This document shows, in pieces, positions 27,113 through 35,154 of a DNA stretch of 64,000 bases. The stretch is from Ruegeria sp. SCSIO 43209 (GTDB lineage Bacteria; Pseudomonadota; Alphaproteobacteria; Rhodobacterales; Rhodobacteraceae): assembly GCF_019904295.1 (NCBI RefSeq), contig NZ_CP065359.1:124001-188000 (forward strand), written 5' to 3'. The notes beneath the pieces are model-generated. The model had not been told where the DNA came from. It did no database searches and saw only the letters and a list, made by a program, of their open reading frames with translations. The translations under genes were made by a program, and so were the position numbers. Position 1 is the stretch's first letter. Every line of letters begins with the position of its first letter.

Positions 27113-27979
27113 CTAGGCCTTCAGGCTGGCGCGGGCCGCGATGGCAGCGCCACCGGTGACAAACAAGGCCGCGATCGCCAGACCCCAGGACGGGGCGGCG
27201 ATCCCGGCCAGAACCAACACAAGCGTCGATAACAAAGGTGCCGCGTATGAGGCGGTGCCCAGGACTTGAATGTCTCCGCGCTTGACCCCGATATCCCAGA
27301 CATAGAATGCCAGCCCCACAGGCCCGAGGCCGAGCGCAAGGGTCGAGGCCCAGCCGAATGCGCCTTGCGGCCAGATCGTTTCTTCCACCGCGAAATGCAG
27401 GCCCCATGAGGCGATGGCCGTCAGGACGCAGAACACCGCGACCGAGCTTGTGGGCACATCGCCCAGCCGACGCGACAGTACTGAATAGCTGGACCATGTC
27501 AGCGCGCAGAGCAAAGCCAGCCCGTAACCGGGCAAGTGTTGAATCTGGAAGCCAGCGCTGCCTCCACCGGTGATGATGACGGCGGCTCCGGCAAAGCCAA
27601 GGCAGGCTCCGATAAGGTGGCCCGGTTTCAGATGCTCTCCGGGCAGCAGGCCTGACAGAAGAACGATCAGTAAGGGCCAGAGATAGGCGATCAGCCCGGC
27701 CTCGGCCGCGGGGGCCATGCGTAAGGCGGAAAAATACAGCGCGTGGTAGCCAAAAAGACCAATCGCGCCAAACAAATATGTCGTCCACGCGACTTGGCGC
27801 AGTTGCCCCAGCCCACCGCTCGACATGGTCCAGATCAGGCCCAACGTGCCGCCGATGGTAAAACAGATCGCGTTCAACAACAAAGGCGGCGTCGGGGCCG
27901 AGCCCACAGTGAACAGCGCCAGAAGAGACCACAGCAAAACCGCGACAAAGCCGACTGCGGTCGCGCCCATTCTGCTCAT
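27113..27979 (-). CDS. EamA/RhaT family drug-metabolite transporter
   Basis: Inner-membrane permease of 288 residues with about ten hydrophobic helices in two EamA repeats (AAEAGLIAYLWPLLIVLLSGLL in the first; VGLAFYVWDIGVKRGDIQVLG in the second). Proteins of this type export amino acids or other metabolites; the substrate is unknown. It overlaps the upstream LysR regulator gene by 4 bases, so the two form one operon and the regulator may respond to the exported compound. Confidence 0.9.
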   Translation of the reverse strand: MSRMGATAVGFVAVLLWSLLALFTVGSAPTPPLLLNAICFTIGGTLGLIWTMSSGGLGQLRQVAWTTYLFGAIGLFGYHALYFSALRMAPAAEAGLIAYLWPLLIVLLSGLLPGEHLKPGHLIGACLGFAGAAVIITGGGSAGFQIQHLPGYGLALLCALTWSSYSVLSRRLGDVPTSSVAVFCVLTAIASWGLHFAVEETIWPQGAFGWASTLALGLGPVGLAFYVWDIGVKRGDIQVLGTASYAAPLLSTLVLVLAGIAAPSWGLAIAALFVTGGAAIAARASLKA

Positions 27980-28923
27980 TCACCAGCTACCTTCTCAACA
28001 GGGATGATTTCAAACTCATCCGATATATGCGCAGTCTTTTCAATCTCGGATATGAACCAGTCGCGGAACGCTGCGATCTGCGGTCGCTTCTCTGCCCCTT
28101 GCAGGCAGAGGAAACGAAATCGCCCGGCGGTCTCCAGTGCCACTTTGAACGGCGCGACCAGTCGCCCTTCGGTCAGGTCTTTCAGGATCATGGCGCGCCG
28201 CCCCAGAACCACGCCCACCCCGGCCACGGCAGCGTCGATGGCGTGATCGGCGTTCGAAAAATGCGCCCCATGGGTCGGAGTGAAATCCAATCCAACCGCA
28301 CGGAACCACGCGGGCCAGTCGCAACGCGGCTTGAGGAAACTGATCGAATCGTCATGGATCAGAGGGGCCTCGCGCAACGACGCAGGCGTGGGGAATTGCT
28401 CGGCTAGTTCCGGGGTCATCACCGGTGTCAGCCATTCCTTGCGGACGGGAACGGAATAGAGCCCCTCATCCGGCCCATAGCCGAAGCGGATCGCCACGTC
28501 GACGTCATCGCGTTCAAGGTCCATGTTGCGCAGAGTGGCCGAGAATTTCAGGTCAATCCCCGGATTTGCACGGGCGAACTCATAAAGGCGCGGCGCCAGC
28601 CATTTCGCTGTCAGGGCAGGGCCTGCTGTAACCGTCAGGCTGGTTTCATCCTGCAGCCTCCGCGTCGCTTGCCACGCGGCTTGCAGGGCGGCAAAGCCAT
28701 CCGCGGTTCCGGGGGCTAATGTACGCCCGGCTTCGGTCAGTTTGACGGCGCGATTGAGACGGCGAAACAAGGGGTGGCCCAGATGCTCCTCTAACGACTT
28801 GATTTGAAAGGACAGGGCGGCAGGGGTCACATTCAATTCCTCCGCCGCCTTGGCAAACGACATATGTCGTGCGGCGGCATCGAAGGCGCGCAATGCAGTC
28901 AGCGGAGGCAGGCGGTCAGTCAT
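27976..28923 (-). CDS. LysR family transcriptional regulator (GcvA-like)
   Basis: A 315-residue LysR regulator. The N-terminal winged helix reads RLPPLTALRAFDAAARHMSFAKAAEELNVTPAALSFQIKSLE, the form seen in GcvA/AmpR-type members. The effector domain follows from about residue 90. I chose the ATG at 28923 over a GTG directly before it; neither has a clear ribosome site. It is transcribed away from a 36-residue ORF and co-transcribed with the EamA exporter. Confidence 0.9.
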   Translation of the reverse strand: MTDRLPPLTALRAFDAAARHMSFAKAAEELNVTPAALSFQIKSLEEHLGHPLFRRLNRAVKLTEAGRTLAPGTADGFAALQAAWQATRRLQDETSLTVTAGPALTAKWLAPRLYEFARANPGIDLKFSATLRNMDLERDDVDVAIRFGYGPDEGLYSVPVRKEWLTPVMTPELAEQFPTPASLREAPLIHDDSISFLKPRCDWPAWFRAVGLDFTPTHGAHFSNADHAIDAAVAGVGVVLGRRAMILKDLTEGRLVAPFKVALETAGRFRFLCLQGAEKRPQIAAFRDWFISEIEKTAHISDEFEIIPVEKVAGE

Positions 28924-29034
28924 CACAGTTAAGTTTTTCTGAACTGAATGGGCGAAAACTCTCGTTTGTGCGATTTAAAATCAAAGGCCATGCTGATGGC
29001 AAGACAAATCCAACTTGATTGAGAAGGGTTCAGC

Positions 29035-29145
29035 ATGATCGAGATGACAACAAACCCAGCCATTCAGAATGCCATTCACCGTGCGCATGAAGAGCGCGGC
29101 AAGGCGGTTGTCGGGTTCTGGTCCTGGCTATTCGGTTCCCGCTGA
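29035..29145 (+). CDS. short ORF, 36-residue basic/amphipathic peptide
   Basis: ATG at 29035 with GAAGGG about 6 bases upstream opens a 36-codon frame: MIEMTTNPAIQNAIHRAHEE, then RGKAVVGFWSWLFGSR. It ends in an aromatic, possibly membrane-active segment. A strong bidirectional hairpin terminator stands 33 bases after the stop, as expected for a small real transcript. It lies alone between a divergent LysR gene and phbB. I do not recognise the family; the tail recalls DUF1127-like small proteins, without confidence. Confidence 0.6.
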   Translation: MIEMTTNPAIQNAIHRAHEERGKAVVGFWSWLFGSR

Positions 29146-29178
29146 TCACAGCGCGCGTGATCTTACGGGATAAAAGAA

Positions 29179-29203
29179 GGGCCGGTCCTTGTTGGACCGG
29201 CCC
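29179..29203. terminator. bidirectional rho-independent terminator
   Basis: GGGCCGGTCC (29179-29188) pairs perfectly with GGACCGGCCC (29194-29203) around a 5-base loop. GTTTT follows on the plus strand and TTCTTTT on the minus strand, so it can end both the 36-residue ORF transcript and phbB. Confidence 0.85.
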
Positions 29204-29226
29204 GTTTTCATTCTCAGGTCGTCGGT

Positions 29227-29949
29227 TTAGACGAAGAACTGTGCCCCGTTTGCCGAAATGGTCGAGCCGTTGATGAACTGCGAATCGTCCGATGCCAGGA
29301 AGGCGACGCAGCGCGCGATTTCTTCCGGTTCACCCAGACGACCAGCCGGGATCTGGCCGATGATCGATTCGCGGACCTTTTCCGGCACTGCCATGACCAT
29401 CTCGGTCGCGATATAACCGGGGCAGATGGCATTGGCGGTGATACCCGCCCGTGCGCCTTCCTGCGCCAGAGACTTCACAATCCCCAGATCACCTGCTTTC
29501 GTCGCAGCATAGTTGACCTGCGCAAACTGACCTTTCTGACCGTTGATCGAGCTAATCACGATGATACGACCAAATTTACGCTCGCGCATGCCCGGCCATA
29601 CCGGGTGCACGGTGTTGAAGACGCCGGTCAGGTTGGTGTCGATAACCTGATGCCATTGCTCAGGCGTCATCTTGTGGAAGGGTGCATCACGGGTGATGCC
29701 AGCGTTGGCGACCACGATGTCGATCGGGCCAACCTCGGCCTCGACTTTTTCGATGCCCGCTTTGGATTCGTCATAATCCGCAACATTCCATTTATAGGTC
29801 TTGATACCGGTTTCGTCGGTGAACTTTGCGGCGGCTTCGTCATTGCCTGCATAAGTGGCGGCAACATTGTATCCTTCGGCCTTCAGCGCCTTGGAAATTG
29901 CTGCGCCGATGCCGCGGGAACCGCCGGTTACGAGTGCTGTACGTGCCAT
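29227..29949 (-). CDS. phbB: acetoacetyl-CoA reductase
   Basis: NADPH-dependent reductase forming (R)-3-hydroxybutyryl-CoA for polyhydroxybutyrate; the same product can enter the ethylmalonyl-CoA pathway. The 240-residue SDR has the cofactor motif TGGSRGIGAAI, NAGITRD, the catalytic serine in ISSINGQKGQFAQ, and Y/K in NYAATKAG. The end NGAQFFV is typical of PhbB. It has its own 187-base upstream region, separated from phbA by a terminator, so the two genes are likely not a single transcript. Confidence 0.95.
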   Translation of the reverse strand: MARTALVTGGSRGIGAAISKALKAEGYNVAATYAGNDEAAAKFTDETGIKTYKWNVADYDESKAGIEKVEAEVGPIDIVVANAGITRDAPFHKMTPEQWHQVIDTNLTGVFNTVHPVWPGMRERKFGRIIVISSINGQKGQFAQVNYAATKAGDLGIVKSLAQEGARAGITANAICPGYIATEMVMAVPEKVRESIIGQIPAGRLGEPEEIARCVAFLASDDSQFINGSTISANGAQFFV

Positions 29950-30089
29950 TTAGGACTCCTCCAAATTTAGTCGTCTTGGTAATTCTGTTACTCTGAGAGT
30001 TAAGGATGCGCAATATCGTTTCGTGCTCGATCTTATCTTTCTGTCCGGCGATATTGTCGCATCTAAGGGATATGATCCGATTGTAACAA

Positions 30090-30116
30090 AAAAGGGCGCC
30101 CAGTGGACGCCCTTTT
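30090..30116 (-). terminator. rho-independent terminator after phbA
   Basis: AAAAGGGCG (30090-30098) and CGCCCTTTT (30108-30116) form a 9-bp stem. Read on the minus strand it is followed by a run of T, 20 bases after the phbA stop. It separates phbA from phbB. Confidence 0.85.
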
Positions 30117-30136
30117 GTATTTGGTTTTCAGCGCAC

Positions 30137-31312
30137 TTAGTCACGCTCCACGCACAGTGCAACGCCCATGCCGCCGCCGATGCAGAGGGTCGCAAGGCCC
30201 TTCTTGGCATCCCGGCGCTTCATTTCGAACAGCAGGGTGTTCAGAACCCGGCAACCGGATGCACCGATCGGGTGGCCGATAGCAATCGCACCGCCGTTCA
30301 CGTTCACGATCGACGGGTCCCAACCCATGTCTTTGTTCACGGCGCAGGCTTGCGCTGCGAAGGCTTCGTTTGCTTCGACCAGATCCAGATCATCGACCGA
30401 CCATCCAGCTTTCTCCAGCGCCTTGCGCGAAGCGTAGATAGGGCCAACGCCCATGATCGACGGGTCAAGTCCGGCGGTCGCGTAGGATGCAATTCGGGCC
30501 AAGGGCTCAATCCCACGCTTTTCGGCATTCTCAGCCGACATCAGCAGGGTGGCTGCGGCACCGTCATTCAGGCCCGAAGCGTTTGCGGCTGTGACAGAAC
30601 CGTCCTTGGCGAAGGCCGGGCGCAGTTTGCCCATGGCTTCGATCGTCGCGCCGTGGCGGATGTATTCGTCCTTGTCCATCACGATGTCGCCCTTGCGGGT
30701 CTTGATGGTGAAGGGCACGATTTCGTCGGCGAACTTGCCAGCGTTCTGGGCGGCTTCGGCCTTGTTTTGCGAGGCGACGGCAAATTCATCCTGCATATCG
30801 CGGCTGATCTGCCATTTCTCGGCCACGTTCTCAGCCGTCTGGCCCATGTGATAGCCGTTGAAGGCATCCCACAGACCATCGCGTATCATGGTGTCGATAT
30901 ACTTCATGTCACCCATTTTGTGACCGGCGCGCAGGGCGGCGGCGTGGGGCGACAGGGTCATGTTTTCTTGTCCACCGGCGGCTACGATCTCGGCATCGCC
31001 CAACTGGATGTGCTGAGCGCCCAGGGCGACAGCGCGCAGGCCCGAGCCACAAACCTGGTTGATGCCCCAAGCCGCGCTTTCCTGCGGCAGACCTGCATTG
31101 ATATGCGCCTGACGCGCTGGGTTCTGGCCTTGAGCAGCAGTCAGAACCTGGCCCATGATGGTTTCGCTTACCTCGCCCTTATCGATCCCGGCGCGTTCTA
31201 CAACGGCCTCAAGGACGGCAGCGCCCAGATCATGTGCGGGGGTGTTCGCAAACGAACCGCTAAAGCTACCGACGCCCGTACGTGCGGCGGATGCGATTAC
31301 TACGTTGGTCAT
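30137..31312 (-). CDS. phbA: acetyl-CoA C-acetyltransferase
   Basis: Condenses two acetyl-CoA to acetoacetyl-CoA, the entry to PHB and to the ethylmalonyl-CoA pathway. The 391-residue thiolase has the acyl-enzyme cysteine in [11 protein letters not shown] (about residue 88), the histidine in [14 protein letters not shown], and the second cysteine in [11 protein letters not shown]. Its upstream region holds a TGC-rich palindrome at 31436-31451, about 120 bases before the start codon, that fits a PhaR site. Confidence 0.95.
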   Translation of the reverse strand: MTNVVIASAARTGVGSFSGSFANTPAHDLGAAVLEAVVERAGIDKGEVSETIMGQVLTAAQGQNPARQAHINAGLPQESAAWGINQVCGSGLRAVALGAQHIQLGDAEIVAAGGQENMTLSPHAAALRAGHKMGDMKYIDTMIRDGLWDAFNGYHMGQTAENVAEKWQISRDMQDEFAVASQNKAEAAQNAGKFADEIVPFTIKTRKGDIVMDKDEYIRHGATIEAMGKLRPAFAKDGSVTAANASGLNDGAAATLLMSAENAEKRGIEPLARIASYATAGLDPSIMGVGPIYASRKALEKAGWSVDDLDLVEANEAFAAQACAVNKDMGWDPSIVNVNGGAIAIGHPIGASGCRVLNTLLFEMKRRDAKKGLATLCIGGGMGVALCVERD

Positions 31313-31435
31313 AAAGTCAATCCTTTACCGTCATGGTCCTGTGGGAAATCTGACGGCGCGGTTTGAGGAGAAGTCTTCTCCGGGTGCAAGAGCGCCTCGT
31401 GATCCCCCGCTCAAGCATCTTCTGCAATAGCGCAA

Positions 31436-31451
31436 TGCTGCATCTGCAGCA
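31436..31451. promoter_or_regulatory. TGC-rich palindrome upstream of phbA, candidate PhaR operator
   Basis: TGCTGCA-TC-TGCAGCA is a perfect 7+2+7 inverted repeat, with more TGC/GCA words (TTCTGCAATAGCGCAA) directly before it. PhaR of Paracoccus denitrificans is known to bind TGC-rich DNA with CTGC/GCAG halves near PHB genes. It overlaps no coding sequence and lies upstream of phbA on the minus strand. It is also close to the 3' end of the EAL gene. Confidence 0.6.
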
Positions 31452-31506
31452 ACGGACAGCTTGTCTCAGAGTGAGCCTTGGCGGTGTTCCGCGCGACCAG
31501 CTGCTA

Positions 31507-32340
31507 TCAACTGCCCGTTTTTGCAGCTTTTTTCGAGCTCCAGGGCGGAGTGACTGAAGGCGCTCCATACAGAAAGCCCTGCAGACAATCGACACCATTT
31601 GCGATCAGGAAATGAGCATCTTCGTCACTTTCGACCGATTCGGCGGTGACAAGAATTTCGAATTCCCGCGCAACTGCAATCAGTGCGCGCGCCAGCGATT
31701 GATTGTCGGGATTGCTGCTGATGCCCCTGATGAACTGCCCATCGATCTTGGCGGCATCGAACAGAAATTCACGAAAGTGGCGAAAGCCAAAGTTACTGGC
31801 CCCAAAATCATCCAGCGCAAAGGCGATACCGCGGGCTTGTTGGCGATCCATGAAATCTACCACCAGTTCGGGCACCTGCATCGCCGAAGATTCTGAGATT
31901 TCCAGAATCAACCTTTCGCCCAAGCTTGTGTCTTTTTTCAGAAACCTATCCAGCACACGCGACCAGTTGGAATAACCGATGGACCGCGCGGACATGTTGA
32001 TCGACAGGCGGATGCCAGGGTTGCGGATCAGAGTGCGCAGCCCCATTTCAAGCGCGACGCAATCAAGGTCCCGGCCAATTGGCGTGTTCTCAACCTGTGG
32101 CATGAACTCGCGCGCGGGGATGACGCGGCCGGTTTCATCCAATACACGGATGAACCCTTCGTAGAACGCGATTCCCTGAGGAGGATGTGCTTGAACGACA
32201 GGCTGGAACGCCAGCCTGCATTGTCTATGCTTTACGGCTTCGGTCGCCATCTGTACCACCGATCGATCCCGTGAAGTGACGGCGGCGCTCAAAGGGTCGT
32301 CCGATCCCTCGGGCAGGTCTGCGCGTTTCCTGTTTCCCAT
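31507..32340 (-). CDS. EAL domain protein (c-di-GMP phosphodiesterase-like)
   Basis: A stand-alone EAL domain of 277 residues without sensor or GGDEF part. Most catalytic positions are kept: NMSARSI, LEISES, LDDFGAS with the DD metal ligands, AAKIDGQFI, AESVES, and QGFLYGAP. The first motif reads YEGFIRV, so the signature EAL is EGF; the metal-binding glutamate is retained. Activity is therefore plausible but not certain. There is no membrane segment. It is downstream of an isolated stretch that includes the phbA promoter region. Confidence 0.88.
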   Translation of the reverse strand: MGNRKRADLPEGSDDPLSAAVTSRDRSVVQMATEAVKHRQCRLAFQPVVQAHPPQGIAFYEGFIRVLDETGRVIPAREFMPQVENTPIGRDLDCVALEMGLRTLIRNPGIRLSINMSARSIGYSNWSRVLDRFLKKDTSLGERLILEISESSAMQVPELVVDFMDRQQARGIAFALDDFGASNFGFRHFREFLFDAAKIDGQFIRGISSNPDNQSLARALIAVAREFEILVTAESVESDEDAHFLIANGVDCLQGFLYGAPSVTPPWSSKKAAKTGS

Positions 32341-32450
32341 GACGTACCGTTCCCCTGATCCCGATGATTTTGGCCGGGGCCAGTTTCAGGGAAGACAGGT
32401 AAAACCGGGGTTAACGCTCAAAATTTTATCGCAGGTGGTGGGGCGGAAGA

Positions 32451-32639
32451 TCAGTGTGTTGATTGCCATGCATGACGCAGCGAAGCAGCTGCACCGATAA
32501 GCGCTCCTAAAAGTCCCAGCGCGGCCATGACAAATCCCAACCCCAATAGCGCGGGCATTGCTCCGTTGAGTGCGACGGTCATTGTGATGACGAGGCCCAG
32601 CAAACCTGTGATCGTAGAAATTCTCATCAGCTTTGACAT
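32451..32639 (-). CDS. small hydrophobic membrane protein
   Basis: A 62-residue protein with two membrane helices (ISTITGLLGLVITMTVAL and PALLGLGFVMAALGLLGALIGAA) and a short polar tail. The ATG at 32639 follows GGAGGTCCGC; a longer in-frame start has no ribosome site. No family is recognised. It lies between the sterol desaturase-like gene and the EAL gene on the same strand. Confidence 0.62.
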   Translation of the reverse strand: MSKLMRISTITGLLGLVITMTVALNGAMPALLGLGFVMAALGLLGALIGAAASLRHAWQSTH

Positions 32640-32729
32640 GCGGACCTCCGGAAATGCACTCTTAAAACATCTCAGGGGATATGGAGCGCTTGTGCCAAAT
32701 TTCAAGCAAAGAAAAGGTCTTTTTGAGAC

Positions 32730-33701
32730 CTAGGCCCGCTTGGCTGTGGAAGCAGGTGATTTGGTGCCGAACTGCTCGAATCCCGGTGTGCCGTGATCTT
32801 GCGGATGGCGGACAAGGTGCTTGGCCTTGATCTGTTGGGAATTGTCGCGGCTGCCATCGTGGCTATAGCCCGGAGGGGCAAAACAATAAGCCAGACGTTG
32901 GCGCAAGGTCAGGCCCGGTTGGGTGGCGTCCCGCCAGATTCCAACCCATTCATGAAACGCCACGCGCAGCGGATTGAACGTGCCGATATTGTGGACAAGC
33001 CCATAGTCGACCTTGTCATCTTCTTGCTCGGGGACAAATGTGCCGAACATCTTGTCCCAGATGATAAAGACACCCGCATAGTTGCAATCAAGATATCGCG
33101 CATTTCGCCCATGATGGGCGCGGTGGTGACTGGGCGTATTCATGACGGCTTCGAACCAGCGCGGCATTTTGCCGATCGCTTCGGTATGGATCCAGAATTG
33201 GTAGATCAGGTTCAGACCTCCGACGAACAGCACCATCGCCGGGTGAAAGCCTAGTAAGATTAGCGGCGCACGTACCACCATCATAAAGGTGAATGTATAG
33301 GTCCAGGTCTGCCGCAGCGCCGTTGTCAGGTTGTAATGCTGTGAGCTGTGGTGGTTCACATGACTGGCCCAGACCCAGCGAATGCGGTGCCCAAAGCGGT
33401 GCACCCAGTAATACCGCAGATCGTCCAGTACAAAGCACAAGATGATGACCGGGATCGAGGTCCCTAGGTTGAGCGGTGTTATCTGCCACAGCCACATGAA
33501 AAACGCATATGCGATGAAGCCCAGCAAAAAGCCCGAGGCGATATTGCCTGCCCCCATGATCAGCGAGGTCAAGGCATCGCGGGTTTCGTACCTACCGCCC
33601 CGGCCTTTGATCGCGATCCAAAGGAATTCGGCCAGAATGGCCGCGATGAAGAAGGGCACGGCCCATTGCACCGCGTCGGGAAAGCTCACGTGATCGGTCA
33701 T
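32730..33701 (-). CDS. sterol desaturase/fatty acid hydroxylase family protein
   Basis: Di-iron membrane oxygenase of 323 residues. All histidine boxes are visible: HRFGHR, HVNHHSSQHYN, and HRAHHGRNARYLDCNYAG, with about four hydrophobic helices between them. Bacterial members hydroxylate or desaturate lipids, carotenoids or alkyl-ethers; the substrate here is unknown. The C-terminal 40 residues are polar and not part of the core. It overlaps the upstream single-helix protein gene by 4 bases (33698-33701). Confidence 0.9.
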   Translation of the reverse strand: MTDHVSFPDAVQWAVPFFIAAILAEFLWIAIKGRGGRYETRDALTSLIMGAGNIASGFLLGFIAYAFFMWLWQITPLNLGTSIPVIILCFVLDDLRYYWVHRFGHRIRWVWASHVNHHSSQHYNLTTALRQTWTYTFTFMMVVRAPLILLGFHPAMVLFVGGLNLIYQFWIHTEAIGKMPRWFEAVMNTPSHHRAHHGRNARYLDCNYAGVFIIWDKMFGTFVPEQEDDKVDYGLVHNIGTFNPLRVAFHEWVGIWRDATQPGLTLRQRLAYCFAPPGYSHDGSRDNSQQIKAKHLVRHPQDHGTPGFEQFGTKSPASTAKRA

Positions 33702-34084
33702 GCGGGATCCATCAGATATTGCCAGTGCTGGCGTTCGGTCTCATCAAGGTGGACGATGACCCGAGGAGTGCTGAAATCGTGGAACAGGACTTCAAAGCCT
33801 TCGGGATGATCCAGCCAATCGAAATCCCGTAAATGGCGGGCCACGGTATCGGCACCAAAGGACCACAGCAGACCGGCTCCGGTTTCGGTTCGGATAAGGG
33901 CGGCGTGACTATCATGGGCAACGGTTACGTCAATGATTGAATCATCTGGAAAGTGACGCAGCCACTGTTCCTGTGCTGTCTTGGGCGTCAGCACTTGCAA
34001 GCGTGATTTGCCCGTCAGATGCAGCAGCAAGGCGACCCCGGCAATGCCGCCGACGACGAGGATCAATAGTATTTCCAGCGGCAT
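33698..34084 (-). CDS. hypothetical single-pass membrane protein
   Basis: A 128-residue protein with one N-terminal membrane helix (PLEILLILVVGGIAGVALLLHL, about residues 2-23) and a soluble domain rich in aromatic residues (LLWSFGADTVARHLRDFDWL, HWQYLMDP at the end). It overlaps the sterol desaturase-like gene by 4 bases and probably shares its transcript. No family or function is recognised. Confidence 0.68.
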   Translation of the reverse strand: MPLEILLILVVGGIAGVALLLHLTGKSRLQVLTPKTAQEQWLRHFPDDSIIDVTVAHDSHAALIRTETGAGLLWSFGADTVARHLRDFDWLDHPEGFEVLFHDFSTPRVIVHLDETERQHWQYLMDPA

Positions 34085-34143
34085 TCCATCCTCCTGCAGA
34101 TAACCTGCAAGCGGGCGATTTGTCTGTCAAAGGTGGCGTGGCG

Positions 34144-34473
34144 TCAGCCGCTTTCCAGGCTTTCCAGAATCTCATGCTGGACGATGCGTGCGACAAACGG
34201 CATTAACCCGTCAGGGCCAGAGGCCCGATCTTTGAGATGGATGCAGATATCGGGCCTTCGCGCGGCGATGATGCCAACCATTTCTCCGCGTATCTTGTCA
34301 TCAAGACCCGCGCCCATGATCGCACAGGCGATGCGCGGTTCCGCGTCCAGCTGCCGCCGCACCTCATCCTGATCATGCGCGCCCAGCCACTGAATCGGCA
34401 GGTGATCCAGTTGTTGTGCCACGTTGCCGATTACATTCGGCAACCGCCCAATCAACAGAACTACCGGTTTCAT
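34144..34473 (-). CDS. hypothetical receiver-like small protein
   Basis: A 109-residue soluble protein starting MKPVVLLIGRLPNVIGNVAQQL. The alternating beta/alpha pattern (VVLLIG, IACAIMGAGLD, DICIHLKD) recalls a response-regulator-like or Rossmann fold, but no phosphorylation motif is clear. I chose the ATG at 34473, which has GGGAG upstream, over one 27 bases earlier. A terminator lies just upstream, so it has its own promoter. It may precede the membrane-protein and desaturase genes in an operon. Function unknown. Confidence 0.65.
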   Translation of the reverse strand: MKPVVLLIGRLPNVIGNVAQQLDHLPIQWLGAHDQDEVRRQLDAEPRIACAIMGAGLDDKIRGEMVGIIAARRPDICIHLKDRASGPDGLMPFVARIVQHEILESLESG

Positions 34474-34506
34474 CGGAGTCTCCCTTTCTTCCGGTCGCAA
34501 ACGAAA

Positions 34507-34526
34507 ACCGGCCCGTTGGGGCCGGT
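34507..34526 (-). terminator. rho-independent terminator after the TlpA gene
   Basis: ACCGGCCC (34507-34514) pairs with GGGCCGGT (34519-34526) around GTTG. On the minus strand TTTTCG follows. It stands 41 bases after the TlpA gene stop. Confidence 0.8.
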
Positions 34527-34566
34527 CTCATTCTAACACAGATTTTCTGCAAGAGCGCGCGGGACC

Positions 34567-35133
34567 TCAGCTATTGCCTTCGACAAGCGCTGAAATTATC
34601 GCCTTGGCACTGTCCGAGTTCCATTCTGCATCACCGATCAGGCGTGCGATCTCATTGCCATCGGGGTCGATGATCACAGTGATCGGCAGGCCAATCACTC
34701 CCATTTCGCGTGCAACCGCCTGTTTCGGATCCTGATGGCGCGGCAAGTTGTCGATGCCGTTTTCGTCAAAGAACTTCTTGATCCCGGCAGGTGTGTTGCG
34801 ACCGGTCGCCAGGGTCAGAACCTCGAATTTGTCACCGCCAAACTCCTGTTGCAGTTCAGCGATCTGAGGCATTTCTTTGCGGCACGGCGCACACCATGTG
34901 GCCCAGAAGTTCAGCAGCACATACTTGCCTTTGTAGTCGGCCAGCGATCCGGTGCCACCATCATCTTCTAGTTCAAAATCGACCACTTTGACCGGCTTGG
35001 GCTCACTATGCAGTATCAGCCGCTTCAGGCTGCCCTCACGCAATGGGCCAAGCGTTGCCGCATCTGTTGCCAAAGCGGCGTTTGCACCCAGCGCTAGGGC
35101 CATATAAAGGGGGATCAGACGTAACAGGCGCAT
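34567..35133 (-). CDS. TlpA family thioredoxin-like protein
   Basis: Periplasmic thiol-disulfide reductase of 188 residues. The ATG at 35133 starts a signal peptide or anchor ([20 protein letters not shown]). The thioredoxin fold follows, with the active site [15 protein letters not shown] (C81, C84) and a cis-proline in [12 protein letters not shown]. TlpA proteins reduce apocytochrome c or copper-delivery proteins. It is divergent from argH with only 21 bases between start codons, so at least one promoter must overlap coding DNA. Confidence 0.9.
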   Translation of the reverse strand: MRLLRLIPLYMALALGANAALATDAATLGPLREGSLKRLILHSEPKPVKVVDFELEDDGGTGSLADYKGKYVLLNFWATWCAPCRKEMPQIAELQQEFGGDKFEVLTLATGRNTPAGIKKFFDENGIDNLPRHQDPKQAVAREMGVIGLPITVIIDPDGNEIARLIGDAEWNSDSAKAIISALVEGNS

Positions 35134-35154
35134 ATCAACTCCGGGTTTTCTTTC

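Noticed and set aside
27105..27983. 292-residue minus-strand frame overlapping the EamA gene in another frame
   Set aside because: The EamA frame has membrane helices and family repeats; the other frame is Arg/Gly-rich.
30023..31366. 447-residue open frame antisense to phbA
   Set aside because: It covers the reverse strand of a clear thiolase gene and runs through its terminator; the translation has no family features.
31363..31557. 64-residue plus-strand frame between the EAL gene and phbA
   Set aside because: It has no ribosome site, overlaps the phbA control region and the EAL 3' end, and has a composition typical of non-coding frames.
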